From contig JAFCMP010000301.1 of assembly GCA_017506865.1 (NCBI GenBank), positions 434,001 through 498,000 of the forward strand: DNA of 64,000 bases, given 5' to 3'. Of the stretch, positions 21,500 through 32,800 are shown piece by piece; the first letter of the stretch is position 1, and each line of letters starts with the position of its first letter. Both the position numbers and the translations under genes were made by a program. The notes beneath the pieces are model-generated. The model had not been told where the DNA came from and did not search any database. It saw nothing but the letters and a program-made list of their open reading frames with translations. Origin of the DNA: Tribonema minus. Taxonomy: Eukaryota > Sar > Xanthophyceae > Tribonematales > Tribonemataceae.

Positions 21500-22085
21500 G
21501 CTCATGAGGCTAGTATACCGCTAGTATACCAATGATTAGAAAGAACGCCATTACATGCTGCAAAGCACAAGTATGTCTGGGCGCCAGCGCTCCCATCATG
21601 ATGCTGCTTATACTGTGCAAGTTTCGAGGCATGCACCGCATCGGCTGCCATTTGCACCAGTAACAGCCCCAGCATTGTTTCAATCTCTGTTAAGTCATCT
21701 TTCAAATTACCATAAATGCCAGAGTAAACGCCTCCCCCCCCTCTTCTGCCTGTACAGGCCCCTCCCCCTTGGAAAAGCCCACGGGTGTGCTCGCTAGGGC
21801 CAGGTGAGCAACGTTGCCCCCTCCCCCTTGTAAACGCCCCATAGCAACCATAATGGCTGCAGGTCTGTTCGCTGCCCTCGCAGAACCGGCGAAAAGCGAT
21901 CAACTTGCGGCGAACTTCAACAGATTTCTTTGTGTGCATATGAAAACTGCCGACAGGAGGCCACACAGGCAGCGATGCTCAGCTGACAAGAGTCGCTGCA
22001 GCTGCCCCCCCCCCCCCCCCTCCCCTTGTACAGGCCCCTCCCCTTTGTAAAGGCCCAAGGGCGTGCTATGCAAAGGTCAAGATCT
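21500..22085. repeat. C-rich imperfect repeats with long poly-C tract
   Basis: Copies of a C-rich unit around cctgtacaggcccctcccc at about 21752-21780, 21815-21840 and 22018-22065, the last preceded by a run of about 18 C at 22004-22021. The minus strand over 21580-21740 is open and protein-like (LTEIETMLGLLLVQMAADAV), possibly an exon of the gene starting at 22633; this was not established. Confidence 0.6.
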
Positions 22086-22413
22086 GCTTGCCCACGGGGG
22101 CGTTTAGTGGGGCATTGACGGCATTGCTTCAAAATGGTCAAATTGGATCACTGAATGCTTATGGAGGTAGAATTATCTCGCCAACAAAAACTTTTGTTGT
22201 CATATGGCTCGGGGAGCCGCACGCCTGATTTTGCTCCCACATCAACAAACCGCTAGATTGGCGAATTTTGTATGTACAGCGTAGCAACTATGGCACTGCG
22301 AATTGCTTGGTTCTATACGCACTTCTTGCTCCCCAAAGTATAGTACAACAGCATGCAATGTTTGTTTTGAATGTAACATGATCCGCGGCTCTTCTGGCAT
22401 GTTCAAAGCGTAC

Positions 22414-22633
22414 CTCTGATTCCGTTCACCACTGCAGGATTCGCGCTGCTCAGCTTTACGCCCAGCTGCTCCTGCGCATATTTGACGAAATCGGGCAGAT
22501 CCCGTGCCTGAGAGCTGCCGGCAGAGCTCATGATCAGCGTCCTTGGCAACTGCCGATGCCATGTTGAAGTGGTGATCCAGGCGTCCGCAGTCCCGCAGCA
22601 GAGCAGCAGCGCAGCTGCCATAGCTGAAGCCAT
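22414..22633 (-). CDS. First exon of a secreted or plastid-targeted protein (partial gene)
   Basis: From ATG 22633 the exon encodes 73 residues and ends AGAG|GTACGC in phase 1. Residues 1-19 (MASAMAAALLLCCGTADAW) form a clear signal peptide. The residue after the predicted Ala-x-Ala cleavage is tryptophan, followed by an S/T/R-rich stretch (ITTSTWHRQLPRTLIMSSAG). An aromatic residue at +1 followed by such a transit-like region is the known layout of ochrophyte plastid presequences, so plastid import is plausible; plain secretion is the alternative. The mature part begins DLPDFVKYAQEQLGVKL and is not recognised. Later exons below 22414 were not identified. The start is 149 bp from the divergent ankyrin-like start at 22782. 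Confidence 0.6.
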
Positions 22634-22781
22634 CCTCAGGCAGCGGCTGCGTTCGCTGTCCCTCATGTGCGCCAACACACGGTCACGGTCACCCTGCACC
22701 TCTTCTTCAACTCGAACTTGATGTTTTCACTCGAAGATTTGGTACACGTCGGGCCTGCATAGGAATGATCAGTAGCACACT
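22634..22781. promoter_or_regulatory. Divergent intergenic spacer, likely shared promoter
   Basis: Only about 148 bp separate the start of the minus-strand signal-peptide exon and the start of the ankyrin-like gene. The corresponding spacer in the duplicated unit (25236-25406) is also short. I see no TATA box; the call rests on the head-to-head arrangement. Confidence 0.4.
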
Positions 22782-23780
22782 ATGCCACGAACCAGGGCGG
22801 CGACTCGGAGGAAGGCGGCCGCAGAGCACCCCATACTCGTTCCTACGTTCACCGAGTGCACCCTGGCCTTCCTGCCTCCTTCTCTCATGGTCAGAAGCAC
22901 GTGCTTAGCTTTCCGCAATGCGGTCGACAAGGTTCACAAGCCCGTTGAGAAGAGATGAGCCACCCCGGCGGAGGATGCAGTTGCCAGCACCAGCCTTATC
23001 GATTGGGCGTTGCAGAATGGCCTGCTGCCGAAGCTGGCTCAGAGAGCCTGCATACGGCGCGGCAATGTCGCGGGCTTGCGCCATGCACACAGCCTGCGTG
23101 CCCTGCCGTTGCTGGCGGAGCACGTGTCGCTGGCTGCCGCAGGTGGCCACCTGCCCATGCTGCAGTGGCTGCGGCAGAACGGCTGCCCCTGGGAGACCGA
23201 CAACCGGTTGGACATCAACCTATGCCACATGGCTGCACGCTATGGGCACCTGGAGGTGCTGCAGTGGGCGCGCGCCAACGGCTGTGCCTGGTGCGAGGTA
23301 ACCTGCGGCGATGCCGCAAAGGGTGGGCATCTTGCGGTGTTGCAGTGGGCGCGTGCGCACGGCTGCCCATGGGACATATTTACGTCCATGAGCGCCGCGG
23401 CGGGCGGGCACCTGGAGGTTATGCAGTGGGCGCATGCACACGGCTGCCCGTGGGATGAGAATACGTGCGCTTCCGCCGCTTACGGCGGGCACCTGGAGGT
23501 GCTACAATGGGCACGGGCGAATGGCTGCACGTGGAACAGCGACGTCTGCAGAGACGCTGCAGCCAACGGGCAGCTTGCGGCACTGCAATGGGCACGGGCC
23601 AACGGGTGCCCGTGGAACGAGTTGACGTGCGCCGCTGCTGCAGCGGGAGGGCACCTGGAGGTGCTGCAGTGGCTGCGGGCCAACGGGTGCCCCTTGAGTC
23701 GTTTGACGCACCGCTCTGCGCAGCACAGCGGCCATGCGCATGTGGTGCAGTGGGCACTCGCGAACGGCTGCCCGGAGTAG
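22782..23780 (+). pseudogene. Ankyrin-like repeat gene with an in-frame TGA
   Basis: The frame from ATG 22782 (MPRTRAATRRKAAAEHPIL) runs 58 codons and meets a TGA at 22956-22958, exactly where the paralogues at 25407 and 40889 have a TGG tryptophan (EKRWAT, GKQWAT). The same frame then stays open to 23780 and encodes eight repeats with the core HLEVLQWARANGCPWD, ending NGCPE. A shorter protein could start at a downstream Met, losing the F-box-like head. The first repeat has an insertion (ETDNRLDINLC). The lesion is a single TGG to TGA change, so it may be recent, a sequencing error, or a true truncation. It shares a 2.6-kb tandem duplication with the copy at 25407. Confidence 0.75.
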
Positions 23781-24359
23781 TGAGGTTGTAGCTTGTGCAG
23801 TCGGCGGTGGTGCCAGGTAGTGCAGATACATGTAGCGCTTTGCATCAGCTTGTACAGCTCGAAAGATGGAAGGTACTGGTGCTGGTTATGACCATACTCG
23901 AAGGAAAAAATATATGCATGCGGACCTTCAGTGACTAGAGCCGGCATTGCCCTTATACGCTTTCGATGCGCTGCTTGTGCCGTGACTTCATGTGATTTGC
24001 TGCGAACAAGCATGTTGCTCCTAGCGCCAGCTGCACTGCCACCGCAGTTCGGCGCGGAGCGTGTTTGGTAAGAAGAAGCACCATCACTTTGTTGGGGTAT
24101 GGAGTGCCAGTAAATTGTGTGATGCATTCACATCACGGCTTCCAGCATTTACGAATCCATTGCCACACTGACGCAATGCGATAATTAATATCTGTGTGGT
24201 TGTGTTCGCTACTGGAGACATGCCGATCGGTGGCCAGCGCTTGGTGCAATAACATGTGAACACCATTAGTCATCCATCTACTGCAAGCGGCAACGCCAGC
24301 AGTGTACCTGCAATGGTTCCCCCCGGCACGGGAATTGCTCACAAGTCAACAATATGACT

Positions 24360-24425
24360 GTGTATGTACTTTTTATTAATTCTCGCTCAGGGCGCGAAAA
24401 AGCCCAGATGATTGGCATCTAGCTG
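24360..24425. repeat. Dispersed short repeat of about 60 bp, copy 1
   Basis: The sequence around ttaattctcgctcagggcgc and gaaaaagcccagatgattgg recurs at 26405-26468 and 34674-34735. The third copy lies outside the segmental duplication, so this is an independent dispersed repeat; copies 1 and 3 share about 80 bp. Confidence 0.75.
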
Positions 24426-25159
24426 TAAAGAACCTACATGTCGTATGACAGTATGTACCTATTCCTTTTTTTTGTAGGGTGATGACGTGTTACGGATTGT
24501 ACATTGTGGTATCCGTGTCTGATGATGCCATTATTAGGGCATACCCCTGGTATGTCGGGTGATGATGCAGGGTTCATACATGTTACTCCTGAGTCAGATC
24601 CCCTGGATTGTGCCGAGGATCCAATTGCAACTTGCCAAAAAGGCAGCTGCACACTCACTTCATTCTCTACCTCCGGTCTCGGCACAAGACAGCTATAGCT
24701 GAGGACACCCCCACCTCCACAGGCCTCCACCGACAACAAGGTAAGTTAGCATGCTGTAGCACACCGCTGAGCTCTCATAAAACAGACGCAGATCATCACC
24801 GCAGGCAGCACATGTTGCGTCATCACATTGCCACAAAGGTTGCATGCAGTGTGCAAAGTCTGCCAAGCTATGAGCTCAGGAAGTCGGTGATTCCGCCTGC
24901 AGACGTGCCACAGATCATCGTGTTGGCATCTACAATATGTATCACCAGCAAACGGCGATTCTACCCGGCGATTCTACTCATCATTCTACAGAAGGGTTGC
25001 AACTACATATCGTGCTGCAACTGCATAAGAATTATTTGACATAATCTGCTGGCAACACAAGCAGGAACTGTACAGCCACGAAATTTTGGGTACTTAACTC
25101 CTCGTTTGTTTCAAACAAAGAAGGAAACCAAAGTGCCAACAACCTCAACTTCCAGTGGG
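24426..25159. other. Spacer between duplicated units
   Basis: No gene recognised. Open frames of about 65-143 codons exist on both strands without domain motifs or convincing splice sites. Confidence 0.5.
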
Positions 25160-25189
25160 TCATGTTGCACTTGAAGATTGCACATGGAA

Positions 25190-25260
25190 TCCAGGCTTCC
25201 GCAGTCCCGCAGCAGAGCAGCACCGCAGCTGCCATAGCTGAAATGATTCTCACGCAGCGC
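25190..25260 (-). pseudogene. Copy of the signal-peptide first exon, start codon lost
   Basis: On the minus strand the codons for ISAMAAAVLLCCGTAEAW match the signal peptide of the exon at 22633, but the first Met (MASAM in the left unit) reads Ile here. A second Met at 25235 is kept. After the signal peptide the sequence departs (IPCAIFKCNM) and no plausible mature protein follows. It is most likely a by-product of the segmental duplication. Confidence 0.65.
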
Positions 25261-25406
25261 ACCCCTACCCCTCTGGTCAGGGAAACTTCAAGTTTTCGAA
25301 GTTCAACTCGCACTTTATGTTGAAGGTGCGCTTGCTCAAGGCGAAGCTCTTCCGACGCAGCAATGGCGGTAGATATTTGGGCCTGCAGATGATCAGCAGC
25401 AGGACG

Positions 25407-26311
25407 ATGCCACAAACCAGGGCGGCGACTCGGAGGAAGGTGGCCGCAGAGCACCCCATACTCATCTCTACGTTCGCTGAGTGCACCCTGGCCTTCCTGC
25501 CTCCTTCTCTCATGGTGAGAAGCACTTGCGCAGCTTTCCGCAATGCGGTCGACAAGGTTCACAAGCCCGCTGAGAAGCGCTGGGCGACCTCGGCGGAGGA
25601 TGCAGTTGCCAGCACCAGCCTCATCGATTGGGCATTGCAGAACGGCCTGCTGCCGATTATGGCTCAGAAAGCTTGCATACGGCGCGGCAATGTCGCGGGC
25701 TTGCGCCACGCACACAGCCTGAATGCCCTGCCGTTGTTAGCTGAGCACATGTCGTTGGCAGCCAAAGGTGGCCACCTAGCCCTGCTGCAGTGGCTGCGGC
25801 AGAACGGCTGCCCCGGTGAGGCTGACAACCTATGCCACATAGCTGCACGCTATGGGCACCTGGAGGTGCTGCAGTGGGCGCACGCTAACGGCTGTGCCTG
25901 GTGCGAGAGAACCTGCAGCGACGCCGCAGCGGGAGGACATCTTGCGGTGTTGCAATGGGCGCGTGCGCACGGCTGCCCGTGTGATGCAAACACGTGCACC
26001 AGCGCTGCGGAGGGCGGGCACCTTGCGTTATTGCAATGGGCGCAGGCAACGGGTGCCCGTGGAGCGAGTGGACGTGCATTGGCGCTGCTGAAGGTGGACA
26101 CCTTAAGGTACTGCAGTGGCTACGGGCCAACGGATGCCCGTGGAACGATCTCACTGCCAGCTTTGCTGCAGCACAAGGACAGCTTGAGGTACTGCAGTGG
26201 GCGCTCGCCAACGGGTGCCCCTGGGACCATTCGGTGTACCACCTTGCACATCTAAATGGCCATGCGCACGTGGCGCAGTGGGCACTTGCGAACGGCTATG
26301 CGGAGAGGTGA
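25407..26311 (+). pseudogene. Ankyrin-like repeat gene with one frameshift
   Basis: The start MPQTRAATRRKVAAEHPIL aligns with the paralogue at 22782, and this copy keeps the tryptophan codon that is TGA there. Repeats read cleanly to LALLQWAQ at about 26046, where one base is missing relative to the repeat consensus (expected WARANGCPW). The remaining four repeats continue in the next frame to TGA at 26309-26311, ending ANGYAER. Ignoring the shift, the copy has seven repeats against eight in the left copy. An unshifted protein would end at 26255. It could be a pseudogene or an assembly error in a homogenised repeat. Confidence 0.75.
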
Positions 26312-26404
26312 GGTTGTAGCTAGTGCAGTCGGTGATGGTGCCAGGTAGTGTAGTTCATGTGTGTAGCGCTTTGCATCAGCTTGCACAGCTCGAAAGATAG
26401 GTGT

Positions 26405-26468
26405 TGTGGATGTACTTTCTGTAAATTCTTGCTCAGGGCGCGCAACAGCCCAGATGAATGGCATTTAA
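26405..26468. repeat. Dispersed short repeat, copy 2
   Basis: Has aaattcttgctcagggcgcg and caacagcccagatgaatggc in the same order as the copies at 24360 and 34674. Confidence 0.7.
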
Positions 26469-27884
26469 CTCGGATGTTCTAGTGTTGGTTGTGACCATAT
26501 ATGTATATATGCATGCGGACCTACAGCGAGTCAGCAACTAGAGTTGGCATTGCCCTCATACGCTTTCGATGCGCTGCTTGTGCCATGACTTCATGTGGTT
26601 TGCTGCGAACAAGCATGTTGCTCCTAGGGCCAGCTGCACTGCCACTGCCGTTCGGCACAGAGCGTGCGTTCGGTGAGAAAAGCACATCACTTTGTTGAGG
26701 TATGGAGTATTTGATGTGTGATACATGCATGTTACGGCTTTCAGCATGTTAATGCTATGGCCTCATTGACGCCATGTGGCTACTGATATCTGTTAATGTT
26801 GTCATGTTTGCTACTGGACACATGCGTGACCAGTGCTTGGTGCACACCTTCTGCAAGACATCCATCTACACCAAGCGCAACGCCACTCTGTGGCTAGTGC
26901 TTGGTGCACACCTTTTGCAAAACGTTCGTCTACAACAAGCGGCAACGCCAGCAGTGTACCTGCATGCCTCCTCTCCTCACAGGTCAAGTGAATCTGTGAC
27001 AAGCATATCGAAAGCCCTATGTATTCCTAGCTCAAAAGGGATGGTGATGATGCACACCTAAACTGCAAACAGCATGTTTTATGGCCATAAAGTTGCCACA
27101 ACTCATGAATAGCGTCCGACTCAGCCAAGCTATGAGTCCAGAATTTTTCACCTTGCACTTGAAGTTTCACTTCCCAGTAAAACAAAAAAATGTTCACCTC
27201 CAGGAGAACTGGCGAGGAGAGGCGGGCGTCAGCGCCATTGGTCGCACGCCAGGAGAACTAAGTGGCGCAGGCTGCTGGCAAGCCGCATTCTTACGGTCAG
27301 TCCCTGTGACATCCGTATCTTGAAAAAACTGACAACTAAGATCCGCGTTAAGCCTCGCTATCCAGGCGCAACAAGCTGCTGCAACTTTAACATGCTGCGC
27401 TGACCGCTGCGCTGCCTACTTAACGAAATCTGAGCTGCTGGAGGACGAACGTGTCGCAGCCTCAACGAGCCGCTACTTCAAGTGCAGGCCTTTCTGTTCA
27501 GCAGCCAAGTTAATATATTTTCATGTTTTACCTAAAAATACTATATCAAGTGGTACCGCGGTGTGCAGTACTGTCTACATCGCGCCTTGTACTGAGCATT
27601 TACTCAGATACGGCTCAGCAAGTGTACCAGTGCAGTCATGTACCATGTTTGAAGCAGCGTCAGTCTGATAATGAGCCCGCAGTATTTGCTTACAGCACTG
27701 CACACGCTCTGCGCAGCCACCATAGCTGCAGCCACATCTACAGCCACACCCGTCTCTGCAATTTGCTCATGATGATAACATGGCTACCAGCTGGAGCTGG
27801 CCTACCGAACACGTGAGACCTTTCCATACTGAACACCCATGCCCTCGAACGCTAAAGAGCTCGCACACAGAAGTCTTTTGACCT

Positions 27885-28030
27885 GTGGATATGATGGGAC
27901 TGCTTGACTCGTGGCCAATGACTGCAGCAGCGGCGACCACGGTTATCGGTGGAAAGCACTTGCGGCTAACCCTTTGTCACCTAGAGCTCTACGATCTTTT
28001 GATTCGTTTCCATGGATTACATGCGCTACT
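27885..28030 (+). repeat. Dispersed 110-150-bp repeat, copy 3
   Basis: Plus-strand copy with the frame DSWPMTAAAATTVIGGKHL then CHLELYDLLIRF, close to the frame of the 19321-19480 copy. The three copies lie in both orientations. Confidence 0.75.
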
Positions 28031-29374
28031 ACATATGCTGAGTCAGCGCATAGCGCAATCACTGATTTATTTGCTCTGTGCTGTAATGGCACCTGGCGTA
28101 TGCTGGGGTCATTGTCGATTGCCTACAAGATTCGAGCTCGCCCGCATCACAAATACGGTATGCGCAGAGGGAGGTGGCAGAGTGCATCTGCCGCTCCGAA
28201 GCTATAAGCTTAGCCTACTGTAGCTGTCTAGTCCCTCAAAACAGACCCCTTCTGCACTGTGAATCGCGCCGTTTACGGTTTGTGAAAGCTGTGGTGATAT
28301 GTCAACAAGCGGTGCTATGATTGAAGGCGCATCATGCACCTGCGCATCGCAGCAGCGACAGGGCCAGCTTTGACGGCTGCATGCGTGTCGTCATTCAGAG
28401 GTGTACAAATGTGACCTGCTGCACCGATGCACGAACGCTGGCGGAGGACTGTCCATACACGTCATCATGAATTAATGGCAGATGGCGAAACACCCATCTA
28501 CAGTGCTATTCGCCGCGCATGCCGCCTGAAAGCGACATGTGCCCATGTGAGCTCAGCGCTGCCGCTGTACTGAGCACTGCCATCTACCTGACCGCAGGCA
28601 AAGGGTGCCCATGCAAGTTATCACGAAACAATAGCAGTTGACGCACACCGACTGACAGTGATGTGACCTACTTCACCGATGCACAACCGCTTGCAGAGGA
28701 CTGCCCGAACAGTTGTCACGAAACAGTAGCAGATGGCGCACACCTATTGACAGTGTCGGTGTGTGTAGGACAATCGCCGCACATGCCGCCTGCGCAAGCG
28801 ACAGGTTCCATCTGCACTGAGCGCTGCCTGCACTGCTGAGCACTGCCATCTACCAATGTGCTGTGTGCTGACTGGACCCCAGCTGTGCCCCCTGTAAGGG
28901 GACGTACATCGACTGGTGTCACGGGTAGCCATGTCCATCCCGTCCCATTCAGCGGTGCGCACGGCGTTTGCCGCGTGCGCTACCCCCATGGCGTAACCAA
29001 TTCCAAGGGGAATTATGTAGCATGCGTGTGCGCCAGTGGTGCTGGTGTAACAGTTGTAACAGTTGTCCCTGCTGCGCCGCTCCCAGCAGTCTCAAACAAC
29101 GGTCATGTGCTGCAGGCATCATTCAAAGCGTCACCCTACACAACCCACTCTGTGAAGATGCTGCAACTTCAGATTTAACATTGCGATTGCCGCCTTTCCT
29201 ACACAGGACGCACTGCCCTATCGCTTTTGCGACACGCAACTTTAAGTTCATCACAGTCAAGCTTTCAAAAATTTATAATGTTTTCTAATGTACAAAACAC
29301 TTCTTCTTTGTGTGATAACCGTTGATTGATTATAAAAGAAATTCACACAATGGGAAATAACGGACCTGAACCGC

Positions 29375-29745
29375 CATGTGCAGGTGATCCCATAATACGC
29401 AGCGCCTCCTACCTGCGCGCCAAGGCGCTGTGGCTGAACCTTCACTTTGCGGCATGCAACTTCAATTCCAGTAACATGAGCGCTGTCTTTCCGACACAGG
29501 ACGCACTGCCATTCACCCCTGTCGTGGCACGCAACTTCAACTTTACCATCACAGTTGCCACTTCTTTGTGCAGGCGACCAGCGGCCATGTCTCGCAGCGT
29601 CTCCTGGCGTCTATCCTTCACAGGACGCACCGCCCTACCCCTTTTGTGACAACTTCAACTTCAACATTACAGTTGCAAGGGGGATCAGCGGCCATCTTGC
29701 AGCTCCTCCTGCCTGCGCCAGGGTGCTGTGGCTTAACCTCCACAC
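29375..29745 (+). repeat. Splice-edge echoes of GDPD exon 29860 (acceptor side)
   Basis: Three copies of the acceptor and exon start (tttgtacag|gtgatcagcgg then catgtctcgcagcgcgtcct) occur at about 29378-29460, 29565-29615 and 29680-29760, spaced about 100-190 bp and separated by acttcaacttcaac-type sequence. The first keeps the codons for YLRAKALWLN. Confidence 0.85.
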
Positions 29746-29859
29746 TGTGGCATGCAACTTCAAGTTCAACATCACGAGCGCCGTCTTCCTACATGCCGTT
29801 CACCCCGTTGTGGCACTGAACTTCAACTTCAACACATTACACTTGCCCTCTTTGTACAG

Positions 29860-32800
29860 GTGATCAGCGGCCCATGTCTCGCAGCGCGTCCTACCTGCGT
29901 GCCAAGGCGCTGTGGCTAAACCTACCTACCCCCGTGGCCATCCTACCCATGGCGTTCGCAGCGCTGCCGCTCGTGCTGGAGGCCTCTCCAGCATATCTTG
30001 GCCAGCGGTTCAGCCTGCTACTAGGGCTACTGCTGGTAGCTGCTGCGGTGGCGGCGGTGGCGCTGCGATCATGGGCGCTAGGGCTGTTGCTGGCGCTCTG
30101 GGTGGTGGTGGCGTTGGGGGTGGTGTTGTTATCGCTGTCGCAGCAGGCGACCGCCAATGTGGGGCACAGGTATGTACGTATATCAGTACAGGCTTTCTCT
30201 AGGTATAGAACAAAGGTCAGGGTTACGCCAGCGCTTGCCTCCTGTACATCCAGCGTGTAAGATGAACGTCCAGCATTAGGATGAAGATGACCTCTCAGAT
30301 GCATATGTTTGGTTCCAGATACCTTCTATTGCTGTCGCAGCAGGCGACTGCCAATGTGGGGCACAGGTATGTATGCATGTATACCACCGCCGGCGCTGCA
30401 TATGCTATACCAGATTTGAAGTTGGATCTATAGTGCCCCGATGAGGGGTGGTGTGGTGTTGCTGTCGCAGCACGTAACCGCCAATGTGGGGCACAGGTAT
30501 GTATGTATGCCAGCGCCAGCGTTGCATACTTTGTAGGATCGGGTTTGCAGTTGGACTTCCGGTGGGTGGTGTTATTATCGCTGTTACAGCAGGCGGCCGC
30601 CAATGTGGGGCACAGGCATGTATGTATACCAGCGCCGGTGTTGCATACATGTAACATCAGGTTTGCGGATGGATTCATAGGCATTGTTGGGTCAGAGCAG
30701 GTTTTCTGTGGGTCTAGGGTCAGCATTACGGCTAGGGTAACGGTTACAGTAATGATGCCTTCAGTTGTTCACGACTGTGAAAGTCTGAAATCTCTGAAAT
30801 CAGAGGAGAAGCCTCAGTGTACGCTGATCACTGGAGCTAAGCTGTAGCAGCGGCGGCGCTGCATCGCAGGCCGCTTGGGATGTGGTGGCTGTTTTGCACT
30901 GACAGTGGTGTCAGTGTCCGCTTGTTACAGTTGACAAGCATTCGCTAACCTGAAATACCTGTGTGAGTGCGCTCCACGGCATGCAAGTGTGCAGATTGAG
31001 CTTCATGCAGAAATTCTCCTGCACTGAAGCTCCTGCGATGTAGCTTGATCAGCGGCGGTGCTTGATAGCCTATATGGCAACTGTGGGTGCGATCGCCGAG
31101 CGTAGCAGCAACAGTGCTCATACCACAGACGATTCAGTTGGAGGCATGCGTCTGCGGTTCACGCCCATGAGACCTTACTTCATGAGTGAAGTGCTGCAGT
31201 TAACAATTGCTGCTGGCATACCATTGTGGCGCGGCCATGTTGACGCTGTACCCCGTTTACTCCTCCCCCCCCTCCCCCCCATGTTCCTCTTCAGGAACAT
31301 CTGCCTGCAACTGTCATACTCAAACCCCGTTGACCCCCTCCCCATGTACCCCATTCCCTCTCCCTCTCAGGTGTGGCGGACATGGCCTGGGCAGCAAAGC
31401 CATGGGCGCACAGGACAACTCTCTAGAGGCGCTGAAGGAGCTTGCACACCTGGACGCAAACGCACCAGGTGCGTCACACTGTGAAGTTAACATGACATCA
31501 ACTTACATTTACTTGACTTCAAGAAGCACGGGCGCACAGGACAACTCTCTGGAGGTGCTGAAGGAGCTGGCACACCTGGACGCAGACACACCAGGTGCGT
31601 CACAATGCGAAGTTAACACTACAGGAAGTATGTGCGGACCACACAGACATTGCTGATCAATGAGGTTTGACCCCCGAGTAGGGTTGACGGGATGACTTGT
31701 CAAATCCGAGTCGATTTGTCACCGAGTAATTCCTCTGGCGAACAGACCGAGTCATGAGTAATGTGGTTCAGCCTGAAGCGAGTCGATTTTTACTCGGACC
31801 TCCGAGTAATTTACCAGCACCTCTCCAGGCGAGTAATGGCGAGTAATGCAGGCAACACCCGAGTTTATACCAATTTTTACGATTTGCAGACAATGTACAT
31901 GTCGTTTTCCTTCCTAGTCGTGCGCTCAATGCAGGAATTTTACGCTTCTGACAAGGCTGTAAACGTCTTTGGTGAAATTTGCAAATCCAGAATTGGCACA
32001 GGCTGTTGCTTTGTCGAACTTGACGTGATAAGCGATGTCGCGCCTTATGCCGAGCTGCTGAACTGCAGCAGCTTACAGCAGCCCACAAGTTTCTCCCCCA
32101 TGAGATACTCTGATCACGAAGTATTATTGCCTTGCCGCTGCGTTCGATGACCGTCTGAGTAGTAGACTCCAAGTGTCATTCTGCATGAACGGGGAATCAT
32201 ATGATGTATACCACGTGGCTGCAGGTAGTGGGTCTCCAGCTCTTCCAATCAGCACGTCTGCTGCTGCAGCTTCTGCAGCTTCCGCCAGGTTATTGTTTTA
32301 TAAATAGCAACCAACCTACAAGTTCGGGCTAAGAGACCGAAAAAATACACCGAAAATACCGTGACCGGACCGCCGAATAAAAGCACCGACCGGTCACCGT
32401 CATTTGTGTTGGGACTTTGAAAAAAGAGTCATACAGTCTGTAATCAATCGGTGCTGGGCACCACACCGAGTGATTATTTGACTGCCCATGGCAGACCGAG
32501 TGAGTTTCACCGATTAAAATCGGTATGGCTGGGACCCCGAGTAACGAGTAAAACTCGGTAAAACTCGGTCCCGAGACTCGGTCTCTGAAAAAAATCGGCA
32601 ATGTCTGGGACCACAGCACCTGGACGCAACCCACAGCAGGTGCGTCACAGTGTGAAGTTAAACATGACATCAACTTCAGGAAGCATGTGCGGGCGCCACA
32701 GTACTACGGCACATGCTTTACTTGGACGCAAATACACCAGGTGCGTCACAATGTGAAGTAAACATTTTTTTTTGCAAGAAGTATTGCGGACACCACAGTA

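Larger units (their letters stand above)
22530..24315. repeat. Segmental duplication, left unit
   Basis: Matches 25160-26968 with a start-to-start offset of 2625 bp measured at the two ankyrin-like ATGs. The unit includes the first-exon region of the divergent signal-peptide gene, the spacer, the ankyrin-like gene and about 500 bp downstream, ending with aacgccagcagtgtacctgc. Internal small insertions differ between units. Confidence 0.85.
25160..26968. repeat. Segmental duplication, right unit
   Basis: Counterpart of 22530-24315. In this unit the order of some downstream pieces differs: the 60-bp dispersed repeat lies between the gene end and the cgctttcgatgcgctgcttg segment, while in the left unit it follows that segment. 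Confidence 0.8.
26969..29859. other. Region upstream of the GDPD-type gene without a clear gene
   Basis: Contains the dispersed repeat at 27885-28020. A plus-strand frame at 28858-29178 is protein-like (GVTGSHVHPVPFSGAHGVC) and could be an upstream exon of the GDPD gene, since the first placed exon starts with an acceptor and remains open before its ATG, but no fitting donor was found. Around 28480-28860 there are loose repeats of gcacaccnactgacagtg type. Confidence 0.45.

Noticed and set aside
23480-24127. A 215-codon minus-strand open frame
   Set aside because: It lies antisense to the ankyrin-like repeats, whose composition keeps several frames open; the sense frame has the family motif.
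25032-25715. A 227-codon minus-strand open frame
   Set aside because: Mostly antisense to the ankyrin-like copy at 25407; only the short signal-peptide-like part near 25190-25260 has independent support, as a duplicate of the exon at 22633.
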